A stretch of 64,000 nucleotides of DNA from Chitinophaga sp. CF118 (GTDB taxonomy: Bacteria; Bacteroidota; Bacteroidia; Chitinophagales; Chitinophagaceae). Positions 12,601 through 20,910 of the stretch are shown in pieces. The stretch lies in NCBI RefSeq assembly GCF_900112615.1, contig NZ_FOMK01000001.1, positions 1,364,001 through 1,428,000 on the forward strand. Reading direction: 5' to 3'. A program made the position numbers and the translations under genes. Numbering within the stretch: position 1 is the first letter of the stretch; each line of letters opens with the position of its first letter. The notes under the pieces are model-generated. The model did not search any database, had not been told where the DNA came from, and saw only the letters and a list, made by a program, of their open reading frames with translations.

Positions 12601-15600
12601 GCTAAGCCTGTTTGAGCAGATAATGATTTTATGTCCCATACCTTCTCCATCCAGCTATCACTGTCTTTGTGATACATGCCACTATCTTCCCACACCGGCC
12701 AGTTGATGCTTATGGTCCTTCCTCTTTTTATGCCATTTGCAACTTCTCTATTTCTCTTATGCGCATAACTGTTCAGATATGCATTCGCCAAAGCATAATC
12801 TGCCTGGTTTGTACCAATTACACCATCCAGTGTACCGGATATAGATGAACAGTACATAACAAAATCCAGTGGTTCCTGTTGTGTAAGTTCATCTAACAAA
12901 ACAGTACCTGTTACTTTTGGTAATAGTACCGCGGATGAAATCATATCCTGCTGTTCCAGTGCGGATACTTCAAAAGAAGGAGCTACACCGGCACAATGCA
13001 GTATCCCATTTATACTACCATATTTTTGTTTGATAGTTTGAATCAGTGTACGCAGTTCATTTACATTACTCACATCACATGGGTAATATTCAGCACCGGG
13101 TATACTATCAGTCAATGCACTTTTTTCTTTTGTAAGGGGACCTCTGCCTGTCAGGATTAATTTAAGCTGCTTATGTTTTGCGCCGAGCCAGGATGCAAAT
13201 ATTTTCCCTAACCCACCGGTGCCTCCTGTAATTAAATAAACACCTCCATCTCTGACTGTCAATGGAGCCACCGCGGGTAAAGAAAGCACCTGTAAAACGT
13301 TTACTTCTCTTTTCCCTGAGCGGTAACGGACTTCTATATCTTTGGAGAATACTTCAGCAGCCAGTATGTGCCCGATATCGGCCCGGAGGGAATCTACCCC
13401 CAGCACCTGTCCGCTTAGTTGCTGATTTCCCAGCTGAAAAGTTCTGAATAAGCCAGTCGCAAAGTTGCAGTCAGCAGCCATCCCATGTTCATGCAACACT
13501 GTAATACGTGCAGGTTGTTGCTCCCGGATTACTTTCTTAACCAGCTCCAGTAACTGAACACAATAAACCATTGGGTCATCGGCCTTCCAGTTAAATATTT
13601 CACCTTTATAATTATCTGCTATTACATCTCCCTCAGTTGTTCCTATCTTGATCAGATACTGACGTATTTCTTTTAAACTATCCTTTGCGGTAATAACTGA
13701 AGGCAGCCATTTTGGCGAAAAAAATACTGTTTCGTTTATACTATCCTGTTTTAATGGTGCCACTGTTTTAGCTGCCCAGTATTGCTGCCGTGCAAAGGGA
13801 TAAGAAGGCAGACTAATCTTTTCCGGTCTGTTTGCCCGATATAAAATCGTCCAGTCAATATGCACGCCTCTTACCCATAACCGGGCCAATGTAGCCGGGT
13901 CTTCCATCGCAATAGCCCTGTCTATTGCAGGCCCCTCCAATAACAGTTCAGCATCCTGTTTGCGGATATTACCTGCAAAGATGCCGGTAGCAGTACCAGA
14001 TAAATAATGTGTTAACTGATTAATCAATTCATTTCTGTCTGATACGATCACTACCAATCGTTCTTCCATTGCTTCGCGGCCTGTCTGCAATGTATATGCG
14101 ATATCTTCCAGACGGCTGGCAGGTTTATTTTCGAGATATTTTTTCAGGTTGTTTACCACCTCTTTCAACCGGGTTTCATTCCTTGCAGATAAGGGGATGA
14201 TAAAAACACCGGTATGCTGATAAGGTACGCCGGCAGGTGGTCTGTACTCTGCTATAATAAGATGGGCATTACTTCCTCCTGCACCAAAGCCGCTTACACC
14301 AGCTATGCGTAACTTATTATTTTCTGTAGTCCATTCTTCCAGTGATTGCTGCACCAGGAATGGGCTATGTTCAAAATCTATTGCAGGATTTAGTACCGCT
14401 GAATGCAGAGAGGGCACCAGCTGCTGATGTTGTAATTGTAATAATACTTTTGTGATGCCCGAAATACCTGCCGCAGATTCACAATGGCCTATATTCGACT
14501 TCACAGAACCAATGCGGCAATATTGTCGCTTATCTGATTGGAAAGCCCGTGTAAGACCCGCAATTTCTATAGGATCTCCAAGACTGGTGCCAGTACCATG
14601 TGCTTCAATATAACTGATATCTTCTGCTGAAATACCAGCCTTCGTAATCGCATTTTTGATTACAGCTGCCTGTGACCTCGGGTTAGGAACAGTATAACCG
14701 TTTGCCTTGCCACCGTGATTGACTGCGGAGGCTTTGATCACACCATAAATGCGGTCACCATCTGCTATTGCATTACTTAAACGTTTCAATACCACAGCAC
14801 CCACTCCTTCACCCGGTATGAATCCCTCTCCTTCACTACCAAAACTTTCGCACCTTCCACGACCTGATAAGAAGGTTGCCTGACTTAAGAGTATGTACTT
14901 ATTGGGATGTATACTCACGTTAACGCCACCAGCTATAGCTACATCGGTTTCGCCTAAACGCAAATCATTACAGGCAAGATTAATTGCTGTCAGTGATGAT
15001 GAACACATTGTATCCACCGCCATACTGGGGCCGTTAAAATCACAGAAATAGGATACTCTATTGGCAATACTGCTGGGGATAGCACCTAAACCGGGGCCTG
15101 TCAACGGATACTCTTCATACATGACTCCCACATAAACACCCGTACGCACCACCTTTTTTGTTGCCCGCTGAGATAATTCACTAGCGGCATAACCAGCATC
15201 TTCAATGGCAGCCCACACAGTTTGCAGAAAAAGTCGTTCCTGCGGATCTATTAATTCAGCTTCTTTAGGTGAGATATTAAAGAACAAAGGATCAAACTCA
15301 GCAACGCCATTAATAAAGCCTCCGTAACGCGTATTAATCTTCCCTTCTTTTCCCTTACGGGCATCATAATACACATCATTATCCCATCGCTCAGCAGGAA
15401 TTTCCGTAATACTGTCTTTACCTGCTTTCAGGTTTTCCCAGAAAGCATCTATGTTATCTGCGCCAGGATACTTACCACTGATGCCTATTATAGCAATATC
15501 ATCGGCTTCTGCATTCGTATGGGAGATAGCCGGCACAGTATTTACTTCCGCTGTTTTACTTATTCCGTTAAAATGTTCCGGATGCTGTATTGCAAAATAT

Positions 15601-17036
15601 TCTGCCAGTTCACGGATATTTCTGTATTCAAAAAAGGTAGTGGCCGGAACAGGTCCAAATTCTTTTGAAAGTATCCTGGATAAAGAGCCTATCAGAATAG
15701 AATCTATTCCCAGCAATTCAAAACCTGCAGTTACATTTAAACGTTGCTCATCCAGTTTTAAGATCCCTGCAAATACTCCTTTCAGGTATTTCTCTGCCTG
15801 CGTCTGAATATCACTATCTGCAATAGTTACTTTTTCAGCTTTTGCTACTTCAATGCTATTACTGTTTAAAATAACCATTCCGTCACTAACGCTTGCAATC
15901 ACCTGTTGTGGCAAATGATTTCCTCCCGGATAAAAGCAAACTTTACCATACCCGGTTTCTGTCAGTACTATCTGCCAGCTGGCAGGAGCTAATGCAGGAC
16001 TACCAGTAATTCTCAGGGCGGCATCTTCATATAACCACCAGCCATCCAGCAGTCCAAAAGTGAGGGTAGTAAACAATTCCGTACGGACAATTTCATTTAA
16101 TAGCAGCATTCCGTCTTTCTTCAGCAACACTTTTATATCAGACAGTGTATCTGCTATATTTTTTGTTGCATGTACTACATTAGCAGCTATTACGATATCA
16201 AAACTACCAGGTAAAAACCCTTGTGCAGTGGCTGATTGTTCTACATTAAACAAGGCTGTTTCCAGGTAGGGGGCTATCCCTTTATAAGAAGCTTCTGCGT
16301 GTAATAAAAAACTTCTTGAAATATCTGTATATACATATACTACCTGATCTTTAAAAGGCAATAACTTTTTAAAGATCAGTTCACTTGTACCACCGGTACC
16401 GGCACCTGCTTCCAGGATCCTTATTTTCTCTCCGGGCATCAGGTATTTCACACTGGCTGCAATACTTCCGGCAACAGTCTCTGCTACTAATTCATTAAAA
16501 TAATCAGACTTATAATTCCCCTTATAGAGGTTAAGAATATTATCGAGTTTTCCTTCAGGAAACAGGACTTCTGTTGCCAGTACTTTCCCTGTCAGTATAT
16601 TCCTGAACGAAGACAAACAAAGTGTGAGGAGATGAATATGTGCATCATAACCCTGACATGTTTCCTTCAACCGTTTTAATTCCGGCGCAGCCTGAAATCC
16701 CTGCAATGATTCACGCATTGCCTCCGGGATTATAATATTGTTTCCCTGCAGTTGTATAAATCCTGACACATCCATACAGCGGATCAGTTCTTCAAACAAA
16801 CGTGTATACCGCTCTGTTATCCCCATCTTTTTCCTTAACACATCCAGAGAAGGCCATGCCCCCGCTGTTAATCCCAGTTCCAGTAAAAACTGCAGCACTG
16901 CCTTTTCACATATCAGATTCAGGGTCGATTCTGTATCAAGGTCATTATTATAAACAGGTGGCAAAGGGGCTGATTGCTTTAACACAGAAATACTGTCTAT
17001 TTCAACTATTTTCCTTCCCTTTTTAATTATTTTCAT
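1..17036 (-). CDS. trans-AT polyketide synthase, third protein (5' part; runs off left edge)
   Basis: This is a modular type I PKS protein, open for 5,678 codons with no stop before the window edge. The ATG at 17,034-17,036 lies 1 nt after the stop of the upstream PKS gene, so the two are translationally adjacent. Domain order with approximate residues: C-methyltransferase 1-385 (SAM motif near 205-215); ACP (Ser446); KS (Cys678); KR about 1100-1490; ACP (Ser1557); KS (Cys1805); KR about 2236-2640; ACP (Ser2704); KS (Cys2952); two ACPs (Ser3504, Ser3620); enoylreductase 3692-4021; KS (Cys4239); DH about 4660-4950; KR about 4950-5330; ACP (Ser5399); start of a divergent KS (Cys5612). Each canonical KS is followed by the trans-AT type linker ending in a motif such as LPGYPFAxxxYW, and no AT domain is present. 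The cMT at the N-terminus completes the module begun by the KR at the end of the previous protein. The product is unknown. Confidence 0.95.
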   Translation of the reverse strand, partial: MKIIKKGRKIVEIDSISVLKQSAPLPPVYNNDLDTESTLNLICEKAVLQFLLELGLTAGAWPSLDVLRKKMGITERYTRLFEELIRCMDVSGFIQLQGNNIIIPEAMRESLQGFQAAPELKRLKETCQGYDAHIHLLTLCLSSFRNILTGKVLATEVLFPEGKLDNILNLYKGNYKSDYFNELVAETVAGSIAASVKYLMPGEKIRILEAGAGTGGTSELIFKKLLPFKDQVVYVYTDISRSFLLHAEASYKGIAPYLETALFNVEQSATAQGFLPGSFDIVIAANVVHATKNIADTLSDIKVLLKKDGMLLLNEIVRTELFTTLTFGLLDGWWLYEDAALRITGSPALAPASWQIVLTETGYGKVCFYPGGNHLPQQVIASVSDGMVILNSNSIEVAKAEKVTIADSDIQTQAEKYLKGVFAGILKLDEQRLNVTAGFELLGIDSILIGSLSRILSKEFGPVPATTFFEYRNIRELAEYFAIQHPEHFNGISKTAEVNTVPAISHTNAEADDIAIIGISGKYPGADNIDAFWENLKAGKDSITEIPAERWDNDVYYDARKGKEGKINTRYGGFINGVAEFDPLFFNISPKEAELIDPQERLFLQTVWAAIEDAGYAASELSQRATKKVVRTGVYVGVMYEEYPLTGPGLGAIPSSIANRVSYFCDFNGPSMAVDTMCSSSLTAINLACNDLRLGETDVAIAGGVNVSIHPNKYILLSQATFLSGRGRCESFGSEGEGFIPGEGVGAVVLKRLSNAIADGDRIYGVIKASAVNHGGKANGYTVPNPRSQAAVIKNAITKAGISAEDISYIEAHGTGTSLGDPIEIAGLTRAFQSDKRQYCRIGSVKSNIGHCESAAGISGITKVLLQLQHQQLVPSLHSAVLNPAIDFEHSPFLVQQSLEEWTTENNKLRIAGVSGFGAGGSNAHLIIAEYRPPAGVPYQHTGVFIIPLSARNETRLKEVVNNLKKYLENKPASRLEDIAYTLQTGREAMEERLVVIVSDRNELINQLTHYLSGTATGIFAGNIRKQDAELLLEGPAIDRAIAMEDPATLARLWVRGVHIDWTILYRANRPEKISLPSYPFARQQYWAAKTVAPLKQDSINETVFFSPKWLPSVITAKDSLKEIRQYLIKIGTTEGDVIADNYKGEIFNWKADDPMVYCVQLLELVKKVIREQQPARITVLHEHGMAADCNFATGLFRTFQLGNQQLSGQVLGVDSLRADIGHILAAEVFSKDIEVRYRSGKREVNVLQVLSLPAVAPLTVRDGGVYLITGGTGGLGKIFASWLGAKHKQLKLILTGRGPLTKEKSALTDSIPGAEYYPCDVSNVNELRTLIQTIKQKYGSINGILHCAGVAPSFEVSALEQQDMISSAVLLPKVTGTVLLDELTQQEPLDFVMYCSSISGTLDGVIGTNQADYALANAYLNSYAHKRNREVANGIKRGRTISINWPVWEDSGMYHKDSDSWMEKVWDIKSLSAQTGLAAFETIMQQDAAQVMVLYGEPDRLISSFAAINEGQQEQLSPDLSRQVTGKILEMISILLKLPVNDIDPTVELGEYGFDSVSLTKFAAELNDYYGLQLKPTVFYNYRTLEELITFLQGNHAEKLLLRHPAVTALRLSPAPVKERIISAAPISPVIEREGVAIIGISGRFPGSKNLDDFWEHLAANRDLIVEVPAERWDWKKYDGDPMIDKGKTRAKWGGFIHDTDKFDPLFFGISPKEAELMDPQQRLTMEAVYHALEDAGIDVKSLSGTNTGIFIGSYFDDYASLIQRNNSIQEAQAATGLSHSILTNRISYLFNLHGPSEPVDTACSSSLVAIHRAVENIHNGSCNLVIAGGVSLDLIPETLMPLSQSGMLSPDGRCRTFDQRANGYVRGEGIGIVILKPLSKAIADGDHIYGVIRGTAVNHGGKANTLTSPNPLAQRDLLLKAYRTANIDPRNVSYIEAHGTGTPLGDPIETEGLKLAFEELYKERQLPLPEKPYCGIGSVKTNIGHLEAAAGIAGVMKVLLSLQHQTLPGNPHLQVPNEYLQLEGSPFYLRKNTTPWTINSDQARIAGISSFGFGGANAHIIIEEYQQAITAAFVNTSPAIILLSAKQEDQMKEQAKHLLDYIQAHPAVNIHSIAYTLQVGREAMEERFAIVVNDKNDLEKRLTEYLSGKTADVFTGNVKRDKTDFLLKGGAGNAYINYAIENKELSAIAQLWVKGGKIDWNLLYPDNKPEKISLPGYPFARQRYWVPDQEDELPQYHMEERHTLPDQLVLLSAQWEIMPVQSRQVSKAVREIIVVTASGLFPERTGLHVIENLSPIAFTIALYKIVQEAITYKQPVRITLLHENANAGNCSFAAGLFRTFQLGNHPLSGQVLGIDSYDMPVASLNVILEKEIGSRDIEVRYLNGSREAKVLQQVTTKEPTIHALPLKTEGVYLITGGSGGLGKIFATYLSGLNKNIRLVLTGRSAADAAKTWINAIPGAVYYPCDVSNKEDVTALISMIKREYGSLNGIIHAAGVSPSFSSSVLTHIDDLITSPVLLPKITGTVNLDEATKDEPLDFVTYFSSVSGTLDGVLGIEQSHYAIANAWLNIYAQQRNMEVAAGLKKGRTISINWPVWKEGGMYHQDSDSWMERVWGLKSLPVEKGMLAFEKILELAHQQIIVLYGQEERLIKSFTRSKKEKTGIDRTILQGKTAQKLQEMVGQLLKLPVSSIKPDEELGSYGLDSILLTKFTARLNEYYELELTPTVFYNYPTVADLAAFLVEEHSENAERRHTSAGRQVLNEVHPQVVRRQPVVAQSQSSRKAVAVIGMNGRFPGSADLETFWKHLEANRDLVVEVPANRWDWKKYDGDPQQDKSKTRARWGGFIDNIDSFDPLFFSISPKEATLMDPQQRITLEAVYHALEDAGINIKELSGSDTGVFIGAYFNDYASLVQHHHLTHEALLATGISHSILANRISYLFNLHGPSQPVDTACSSSLVAIHRAVEQISYGNCEIVIAGGVSLDLVPETLLPLTQAGMLSPDGRCKTFDQDANGYVRGEGVGIIILKSLDKAIEDGDHIYGVIRGTAENHGGKANTLTSPNPVAQKELLLKAYRNAGVDPRDVSYIETHGTGTPLGDPIETEALKLAFKELYKDHKLPQPESPYCALGSVKSNIGHLEAAAGIAGVMKVLLALQHQVLPGNPHLKTPNSYLKLEGSPFYLQQETTSWNTVHNKPRIAGISSFGFGGANAHVIIEEYQPPVSADNTMEVPAIIVLSARNESSLKEQVAQLSRYLNNHPDTNLYDMAYTLQVGRVAMEERLSVTVNSVEQLQEYLREYLQGNEGMTRGNVTSGKKQLQLLQGMLGAELVSKLINEGHYEALPDLWCAGVTLDWNLIYTGPHPRKISLPGYAFERNRYWFDNHTKQPVTPVHTAIAPPAPEVIIAPPALSTGKIKLEDDLFSPENKPETKIVLENIWQQQVVNIPEPFIVPAPLPLPVITMNKTITATLSDKLSAAEVRNTLADLLKESLYLEEEIGTETKFNDYGLDSITAVEYVKSINKAFGINLSATDLYDHPTVTRLTEFVLQYQTTAAVTENHVEPLVKTSYLPDIAEEEVADVLEVSPVLPSLMKQEVGPQLALLLQEALYLDEEIQMDRKFIDYGLDSITGVEYVRAINKSFGINMSATDLYDHPSVAALTDFVLKQLTGTSAKEKNAVPLKQMATAPVAESKPAPVIKNGNALGYLVNGVQDINMTSLQQVFIPDPAAGEVQIKVMASSINFPDIMCIKGFYPTIPPYPFIPGFEVSGTVMKVGKDVAGIETGINVIALTGKNMGGHCSYVNVPAELVVKKPANISFEEACSLPVVFITTYYALQHAGLKENEKLLIQTAAGGCGLMALQLANLLGAISYGSSGREEKMAFLRDVGVYHAGNYKRETFEQDMRQHTQGKGFDVVLNMLSGSMIQTGLNLLASGGRYAELAVQGLKTSSKLDLSRLTDNQEIKSIDLRRLFLSGSNGMYTVKEALTTMVEMIESGAVYPVVSRIYPLSAIGEAMAFVETGAHIGKVIISHTATTIDDLSGKLKQRLQAQQRNAHSFKSSRTAVSHAVPATAKHIDYADIAVVGMAARMPGAPDTTAFWENLKAGKNSVTEIPDTRWPQSSYYSEDTSAKGKAYCKWMGVLEDIDKFDPLFFNISPKEAEMMDPQQRIFLEECWKAIEDAGYDPKGLANKRCGVFTGVTTGDYHTGQQLAYDNLDAHVMTGGSSSILSARISYLLNLKGPCVSIDTACSSALVALAQACDSLVMRNSDMAIAGGVSVLSTPVMHIMASKAGMLSPDGKCYTFDNRANGFVPAEGVGVVILKRLDEAVADGDHIYGVIKGWGVNQDGATNGITAPSKDAQVILERGVYEKFGIDPASINYVEAHGTGTKLGDPIEVKALIASFSPGNDNVGYCGIGSVKSNIGHTLTASGIAAVIKVLLSLRNRQLPPTLNYQLLNEHLDLSNTPFYVNTSLKDWQTINGMPRKAAISSFGFSGTNAHVVIEEFNTSETMNAGSTKPVLVVLSAKDKNRLQEQVERLRDYLHSNPVVSPAALAYTLQIGRAALEERLGIIAKDRNELLVQLDSYLQNKTAGLFTGNVRKYRADQLLENEVISALKNQQLSSLAQLWVRGVAVDWTLLYPDHTPHRISLPGYPFAKESYWIPAAVQMAATGDVNKLHPLLHENTSTLKEQQFTSIYSGKESFLHDHKVRAEKIFPGVAYLELARAAGKYSIGAPVTLIKDITWLRPLHVNGTPESVFTGLFPSGSDTGYEIYTRNKGTKVVHSKGTLSTGVQNVPAAQDIMAIRTRLQESVSGLQLYELLRSSGIEHGRSFQGIERLWYSDKEVLSRISLSREEGYVLTPGILDSALQTCAGLSLSQGSQALLLPFGIKEIAIYKELTDTCWCYVRRPEGPAGRMSGRYDIDLLDVSGEVLLSFRDFVSLPADNTGMAVTHMFGNNWQAREITATDNAASSLVLLVGAPIGLSDKLQAMMGVEVDVLAEGSAEIYFVSVMEKVKALLMSKRATRILVVCNTTEYAEYGFITGLLNTATQEFASVTGTVVGVENLSVAHLGELVNILEAELQSPDREVRYRNGIREVKTLQAIPANSTAAKGVKIKEGGVYLITGGAGGLGLIFAAHISRIPNTRIILTGRSRLTEEKLAALAKIPNTEYYSCDITDKAAVEALINTIRKNYNQLDGIIHSAGTTRDSFIINKTNAEISEVLAPKIAGASNLDEVTKDDALDFMVVFSSVAGVIGNIGQADYAAANAWLDNFAFSREEKRTKGKRKGKTLSINWPLWKDGGMQVDAAYEQQMEHRWGILPLPVQQGLLAFDILLESTFQQGIVAYGKAGITAESFNSKPGKGTIPAGNKDEQDEQQLAAVGMIREILADELKLPLDRIEEDTPFQQYGMDSIVAVKLVNRINERLHTALVVIDVFNYPDILSLAARAVESGSNQVPDIITETPVRFASPEEQVITDNSDMAIVALGGLFAEAEHPDELWNKVKTGASMKGAPIGTSFQYGAVSATYQDIYKEKLGITPEAFMLMSRQQQLIFSALGQAMHTYNITGTGLCALTTGVFIGAQQVFLDDADLDRLRHDSHMAYLIPNKISFQLNLKGPSEMINTYCTSVYVALHRALQSIRLGECEQAIIGGVNVVSEKDYKGNAIIGLSDLLSPDELTRSFCDNGAGFVRS
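770..4840 (-). other. Module 10: KS-DH-KR-ACP
   Basis: The KS (about 4,840-3,555) has DTACSSALVALAQAC with Cys4239 and an intact HGTGT. The DH (about 3,050-2,190) has HKVRAEKIFP, so His and Pro of HxxxGxxxxP are kept but Gly is Ala, and the second motif LLDSALQ-like LDSALQ is intact. The KR (about 2,180-1,030) has the nucleotide motif ITGGAGGLG, Ser and Tyr in FSSVAG...ADYAAAN, and Asp at the third position of the LDD-type site (HSAGTTRDS), which predicts B-type reduction. The ACP Ser is residue 5399 (codon 840-842). The expected output is an alpha,beta-unsaturated acyl chain if the DH works. Confidence 0.85.
4975..8680 (-). other. Module 9: KS-ACP-ACP-ER (no KR or DH)
   Basis: The KS (8,680-7,380; Cys2952) is followed by a Pro-rich linker, two ACPs (Ser3504 at 6,525-6,527; Ser3620 at 6,177-6,179) and an MDR-family enoylreductase (5,962-4,975). 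The ER shows the ASSINFPDIM opening, GFEVSGTV, and the NADPH loop TAAGGCGLMALQLA. The two ACPs resemble each other closely (DYGLDSIT...VEYV, then SATDLYDHP), so they look like an internal duplication. The position of the ER, after the ACPs rather than between DH and KR, is unusual. The module itself cannot make the enoyl substrate its ER needs. Beta-branching in trans would explain this; see the findings. Confidence 0.85.
8800..12130 (-). other. Module 8: KS-KR-ACP
   Basis: The KS has Cys1805 in DTACSSSLVAIHRAVE. The KR follows the LPGYPFARQRYW linker directly, with no DH. It belongs to the subtype with SGTLDGVLG between the catalytic Ser and Tyr (about 3 residues longer than in the other KRs here). 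At the stereochemical site it reads HAAGVSPSF, without Asp, which predicts an A-type KR and an L-configured beta-hydroxyl. The ACP Ser is residue 2704 (8,925-8,927). Confidence 0.85.
12230..15500 (-). other. Module 7: KS-KR-ACP
   Basis: The KS carries TMCSSSLTAINLAC (Cys678), a Met variant of the usual TACSS, and a GVYVGVMYEEY motif also found in the M5 KS. The KR is the SGTLDGVIG subtype, with HCAGVAPSF lacking the B-type Asp, so an L-hydroxyl is predicted. The ACP Ser is residue 1557 (12,366-12,368). With module 8 this predicts two consecutive beta-hydroxy groups (a 1,3-diol unit). Confidence 0.85.
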
Positions 17037-20000
17037 CTTAAACAAATTTTAAGGCAGTTACCTGATTTGGTTTATTGGACAATACAGCTTCCAGGATGTC
17101 CATTCCTGCAGTAGTAGAAATACTGCCTATTCCCATATATTTCATCTGTTCCCTATATTCTTCTGAGGATACAATACCAACCTCTCCCCAGTACCCCCAG
17201 TTAATGATATGAACAGGGATCTTTAACGTATCCTTCAGTTGCAATGCATAACTGTCTTTGTAGGTACATCCTGCAGCATAATTACTCTGCCCGGGATTAT
17301 TCCATTGAGACTGTACAGAAGAATAAAAACAGATAAAATCAAGGGAATCATTACAGAAAACATCTACAAAGTGATGGCTGCCGGCCGATTTAGGCAGGAA
17401 GGATCTGAGGAAGTCATCTTCACTCATGTTTTTTATCAGCATATCGTTCAACACAATAGCAGAATGAAACAGACCATTTATATGAGCATGAGATTTCTTA
17501 ATAATCCGGAAAGCATCTTCCATACTATTTCTGTCATTGGCATCACACTGAACATATAAGGGTTTTACGCCCAATTTTGCTACAGCATCTATATCAGCAC
17601 TGATTTTCATATTCAGCGCACTCCGGCCCAGCCAGATCACCTTTGCCTTGTATTTCTCAACAAGGTAACGGGTAGTGGCTATACCTATCCCTCCTGCTCC
17701 TCCAAGAATAACATATGTTCCGCCTTGTTTTAACCGGCTGACTTTACCGGCCAACAGTTCCATTTCAAATAGATCCCGCTGGTAACTGAACCCGTTACGA
17801 TAAGCAGAAAGCACTTCTTCCTTATCATATGGTGTTGCTAATACGCCTGCTATTCCTTCATCATTTAAAACAGGTTCACTTACATCAATTACACGGATAT
17901 GCCAGTGTGGTTGCTCTTTTGCCAATGAGCCAATCAAACCGGTGATTCCACTTCCTCCCGGCGTAACAATATCTGAAGCGATCACTTTTTGCGTACGCAG
18001 TGTTAACACCGTAATGTGCAATTCTTTTTCCCTATAATCAGATGACAATAATTCCCTGATTATATTGAACACCGCAAGTTCTCTGTTTACATATCCCTGT
18101 TCCTCTCCAACTGCCGCAAGGCCCTGTAACAGGTATATGTGTGAAATACCGGCTGATAAATGCTGTAATGAAGACACCTGATGCACATCTTTATTGCTGC
18201 CCAGCAATACACGCTGCAAATCCTTTCCGAACTGCATTTCTGGTCCACTAACAATAAGATGCTTACCCGTTGACAATGATGTCTGTTTTGAGGATACTGA
18301 CATGCGATTCCATACAGGTGTATATAACTTCGGCATATCGGCCTCCTCAGCTGGGGGAGCCTGCAATACGGCAAAGTCCCTGAAACTGAGCAGTACGGCT
18401 CCGTTATCACTCAACAGGTCAACATCATAATATGTGAGTTTACTATCTGTTCTATGACGAAGATTTTTCCTTGCATAACTCCATATTGTAGCGGGAAGCG
18501 TTTCATAAATATTTACTTCACTTACACCAAAAGGTAATTCAAGTACTCCACGCCCTCCGGCCAATTGTATGCCGGCACAGGTTTGCAATGCACTGTCCAG
18601 TAAACCGGGCATAAGAAGATATCCCTTTTCTTCCGGTAGTGTAATGCGGGCTAATGCTTCATTTTCGTTATAATAAAGAGTAGAAATTCCCTGGAAACTT
18701 GCACCATAATTCAATCCGAAGGTTTTAAACAAATTATAACAATCAGTTCCCTGTTTGGAATGCGTTAACCGGGAATGAATAGCAGTAAGGTCAAATGGTT
18801 TTATGGCAGGTAATATACCAGTACCAAGTATCCCTTTACTATGTGTTTCACCTGATGCAGGAGAAACTACTTCAAAACCAAGTACACCATCTGACAGCTG
18901 AAGATTAATATTTACTTTTTCAGGAGTTCCGTTTACTGTTAACGGACTTAACCATGTTACATCCTTTAAATGAGTTACTTTTTCTTCAGTAGCCTGCTCT
19001 CCCGCAGCCCTGGCCAGTTCAAGATGTGCCGTACCCGGAAGCACCTTTTCATCACCGATCCGGTGATCCAGCAGGAATGATTCTTTACCGGTATAAATAC
19101 TTGTAAACTGTTGTTGTTTAAGGCTGGAAATATTACGGTGCAGTAAGGGATGTAACTGTCCTTCTTTTGATACAGGTGCTTCCAGAGACAACCAGTAACG
19201 TTCACGTGCAAACGGATAAGCAGGTAGACTGATTCTCAGTGGCGGTCTGCCGGGATATAACAGTTTCCAGTCAACCTGCGCCCTGTTCACCCAGGCCTGT
19301 GCAAGCACCGGAAGATCGTTATATGTGATCTTTATATTAACCGGATTATTATCGCTGACAAACAAACCTGATAATTCATTTTCAAGATATGCGGAGAGCG
19401 CCGCAATACAGTCCCTGCTGTTTGTAACCGTGAATGCCAGCCGGCATTCCATAGCTTCTCTGCCTGTTTGCAAAGTATAAGCCACTCTTTTAAGCAGTAC
19501 ATCCGGATGTATCAATAGAAAATCTCTCAATTGTAATACCTGTTCCTCTAGTCTTTCTTTATCCCTTGCAGATAATACGATTAATACAGGGGTATTATCC
19601 TGAACAGATGAAGAAACAGGTGCTATATACTCTTCCAATACCAGGTGCGCATTTGTTCCGCTGAAACCAAAACTGTTTACAGCCGCCCTGCGGGGCTGAT
19701 GTCCGGGAACATCCCAGTTCTTCAATGACGTATTTACATAGAAGGGACTATCTCCAAAATTGATAAACTCATTCTCTTTGTTAAAATGAATAGTGGGAGC
19801 AAGTTTACCCGCTTTGAACTGTAAGAGTATCTTTTCTATGCCAGCGACGCCTGCAGCGGCAGATGTGTGCCCCAGGTTACTCTTCACGGAGCCTATTCCA
19901 CAATATCTCTTTTTATCTGTGAAGGCCGTAAATACCGTCATTAATGCTTCTGCTTCTATAGGATCACCTAGTTTTGTTCCTGTGCCATGTGCTTCCACAT

Positions 20001-20910
20001 AACTGATTGTAGCAGGATCGATAGCAAACTTTTTATAGATATCAGTCAGCAGATTGATCTGGGAGTTTACACTTGGCGCAGTGATGCCATTTGTTTTTCC
20101 ATCCTGATTAATACCCGATCCAAGTATAACACCTCTGATATCATCGCCATCACGAATTGCATCCTGCAAACGTTTTAAGATCAGGATACCAACACCTTCG
20201 CCAGGAACAAACCCATCTGCACTATTATCAAAAGCCTTGCATTTACCATCCCTGGATAACATACCCGCAGCACACATCTGTTCGTAAGGAGCAACACTAA
20301 GATAGAGCGTTACCCCACCTGCAACAGCCATATCAATCTCTCCATTCAGCAATGCCTGACAGGCGAGATGAGTAGCCACCAGCGAGCTGGAACAGGCTGT
20401 ATCAATTGCGATTGCAGGGCCTTTCAGATTCAGCAAATAAGCCATGCGGGCTGCAAAGATTGAGTTCGCATTCCCCGTCATCAGCTGAGCCGCATTACAA
20501 TCAATACCCGATTGTTTAACAAGATAAGCGTACTCATTACTCATGATACCTACATAGGTTCCACACTTCATTCCATCCAGCAACACTTTGTTATAACCAG
20601 CATCTTCAAGTCCTTTCCAGCATTCTTCCAGGAATACTCTTTGTTGCGGATCCATCATCTCCGCTTCTGCTGGAGATATATTAAAGAATAAAGGGTCGAA
20701 CTTATCAATGTCTGCCATTTCTCCCAGCCACTTGGAATAGATCTCTCCCGTAAGTTCTCCTCCTGCTACATAGTGAGCAGCTGTATTCCACCGGTCTGCA
20801 GATACTTCTGTTACACAATCCATCCCCTTAGAAATATTATCCCAGTAAACTGCTAAATTCTCTGCTTTGGGATAACGGCCGCTCATTCCAATAATAGCTA
20901 CCCGGTTATC
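15580..20910 (-). other. Module 6: KS-DH-KR | cMT-ACP, split over two proteins
   Basis: KS (Cys4794), DH (about 19,160-18,350; HRIGDEKVLP and LLDSALQ) and KR (18,310-17,050) close the 5,911-residue protein. The cMT and ACP (Ser446 at 15,699-15,701) open the next one. The KR is the trans-AT subtype that accompanies methyltransferases, with NYAAGCTYKDSYA around the catalytic Tyr. The cMT has the SAM-binding LEAGAGTGGTSE near residue 209. The expected output is an alpha-methylated, possibly alpha,beta-unsaturated unit. Confidence 0.85.
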
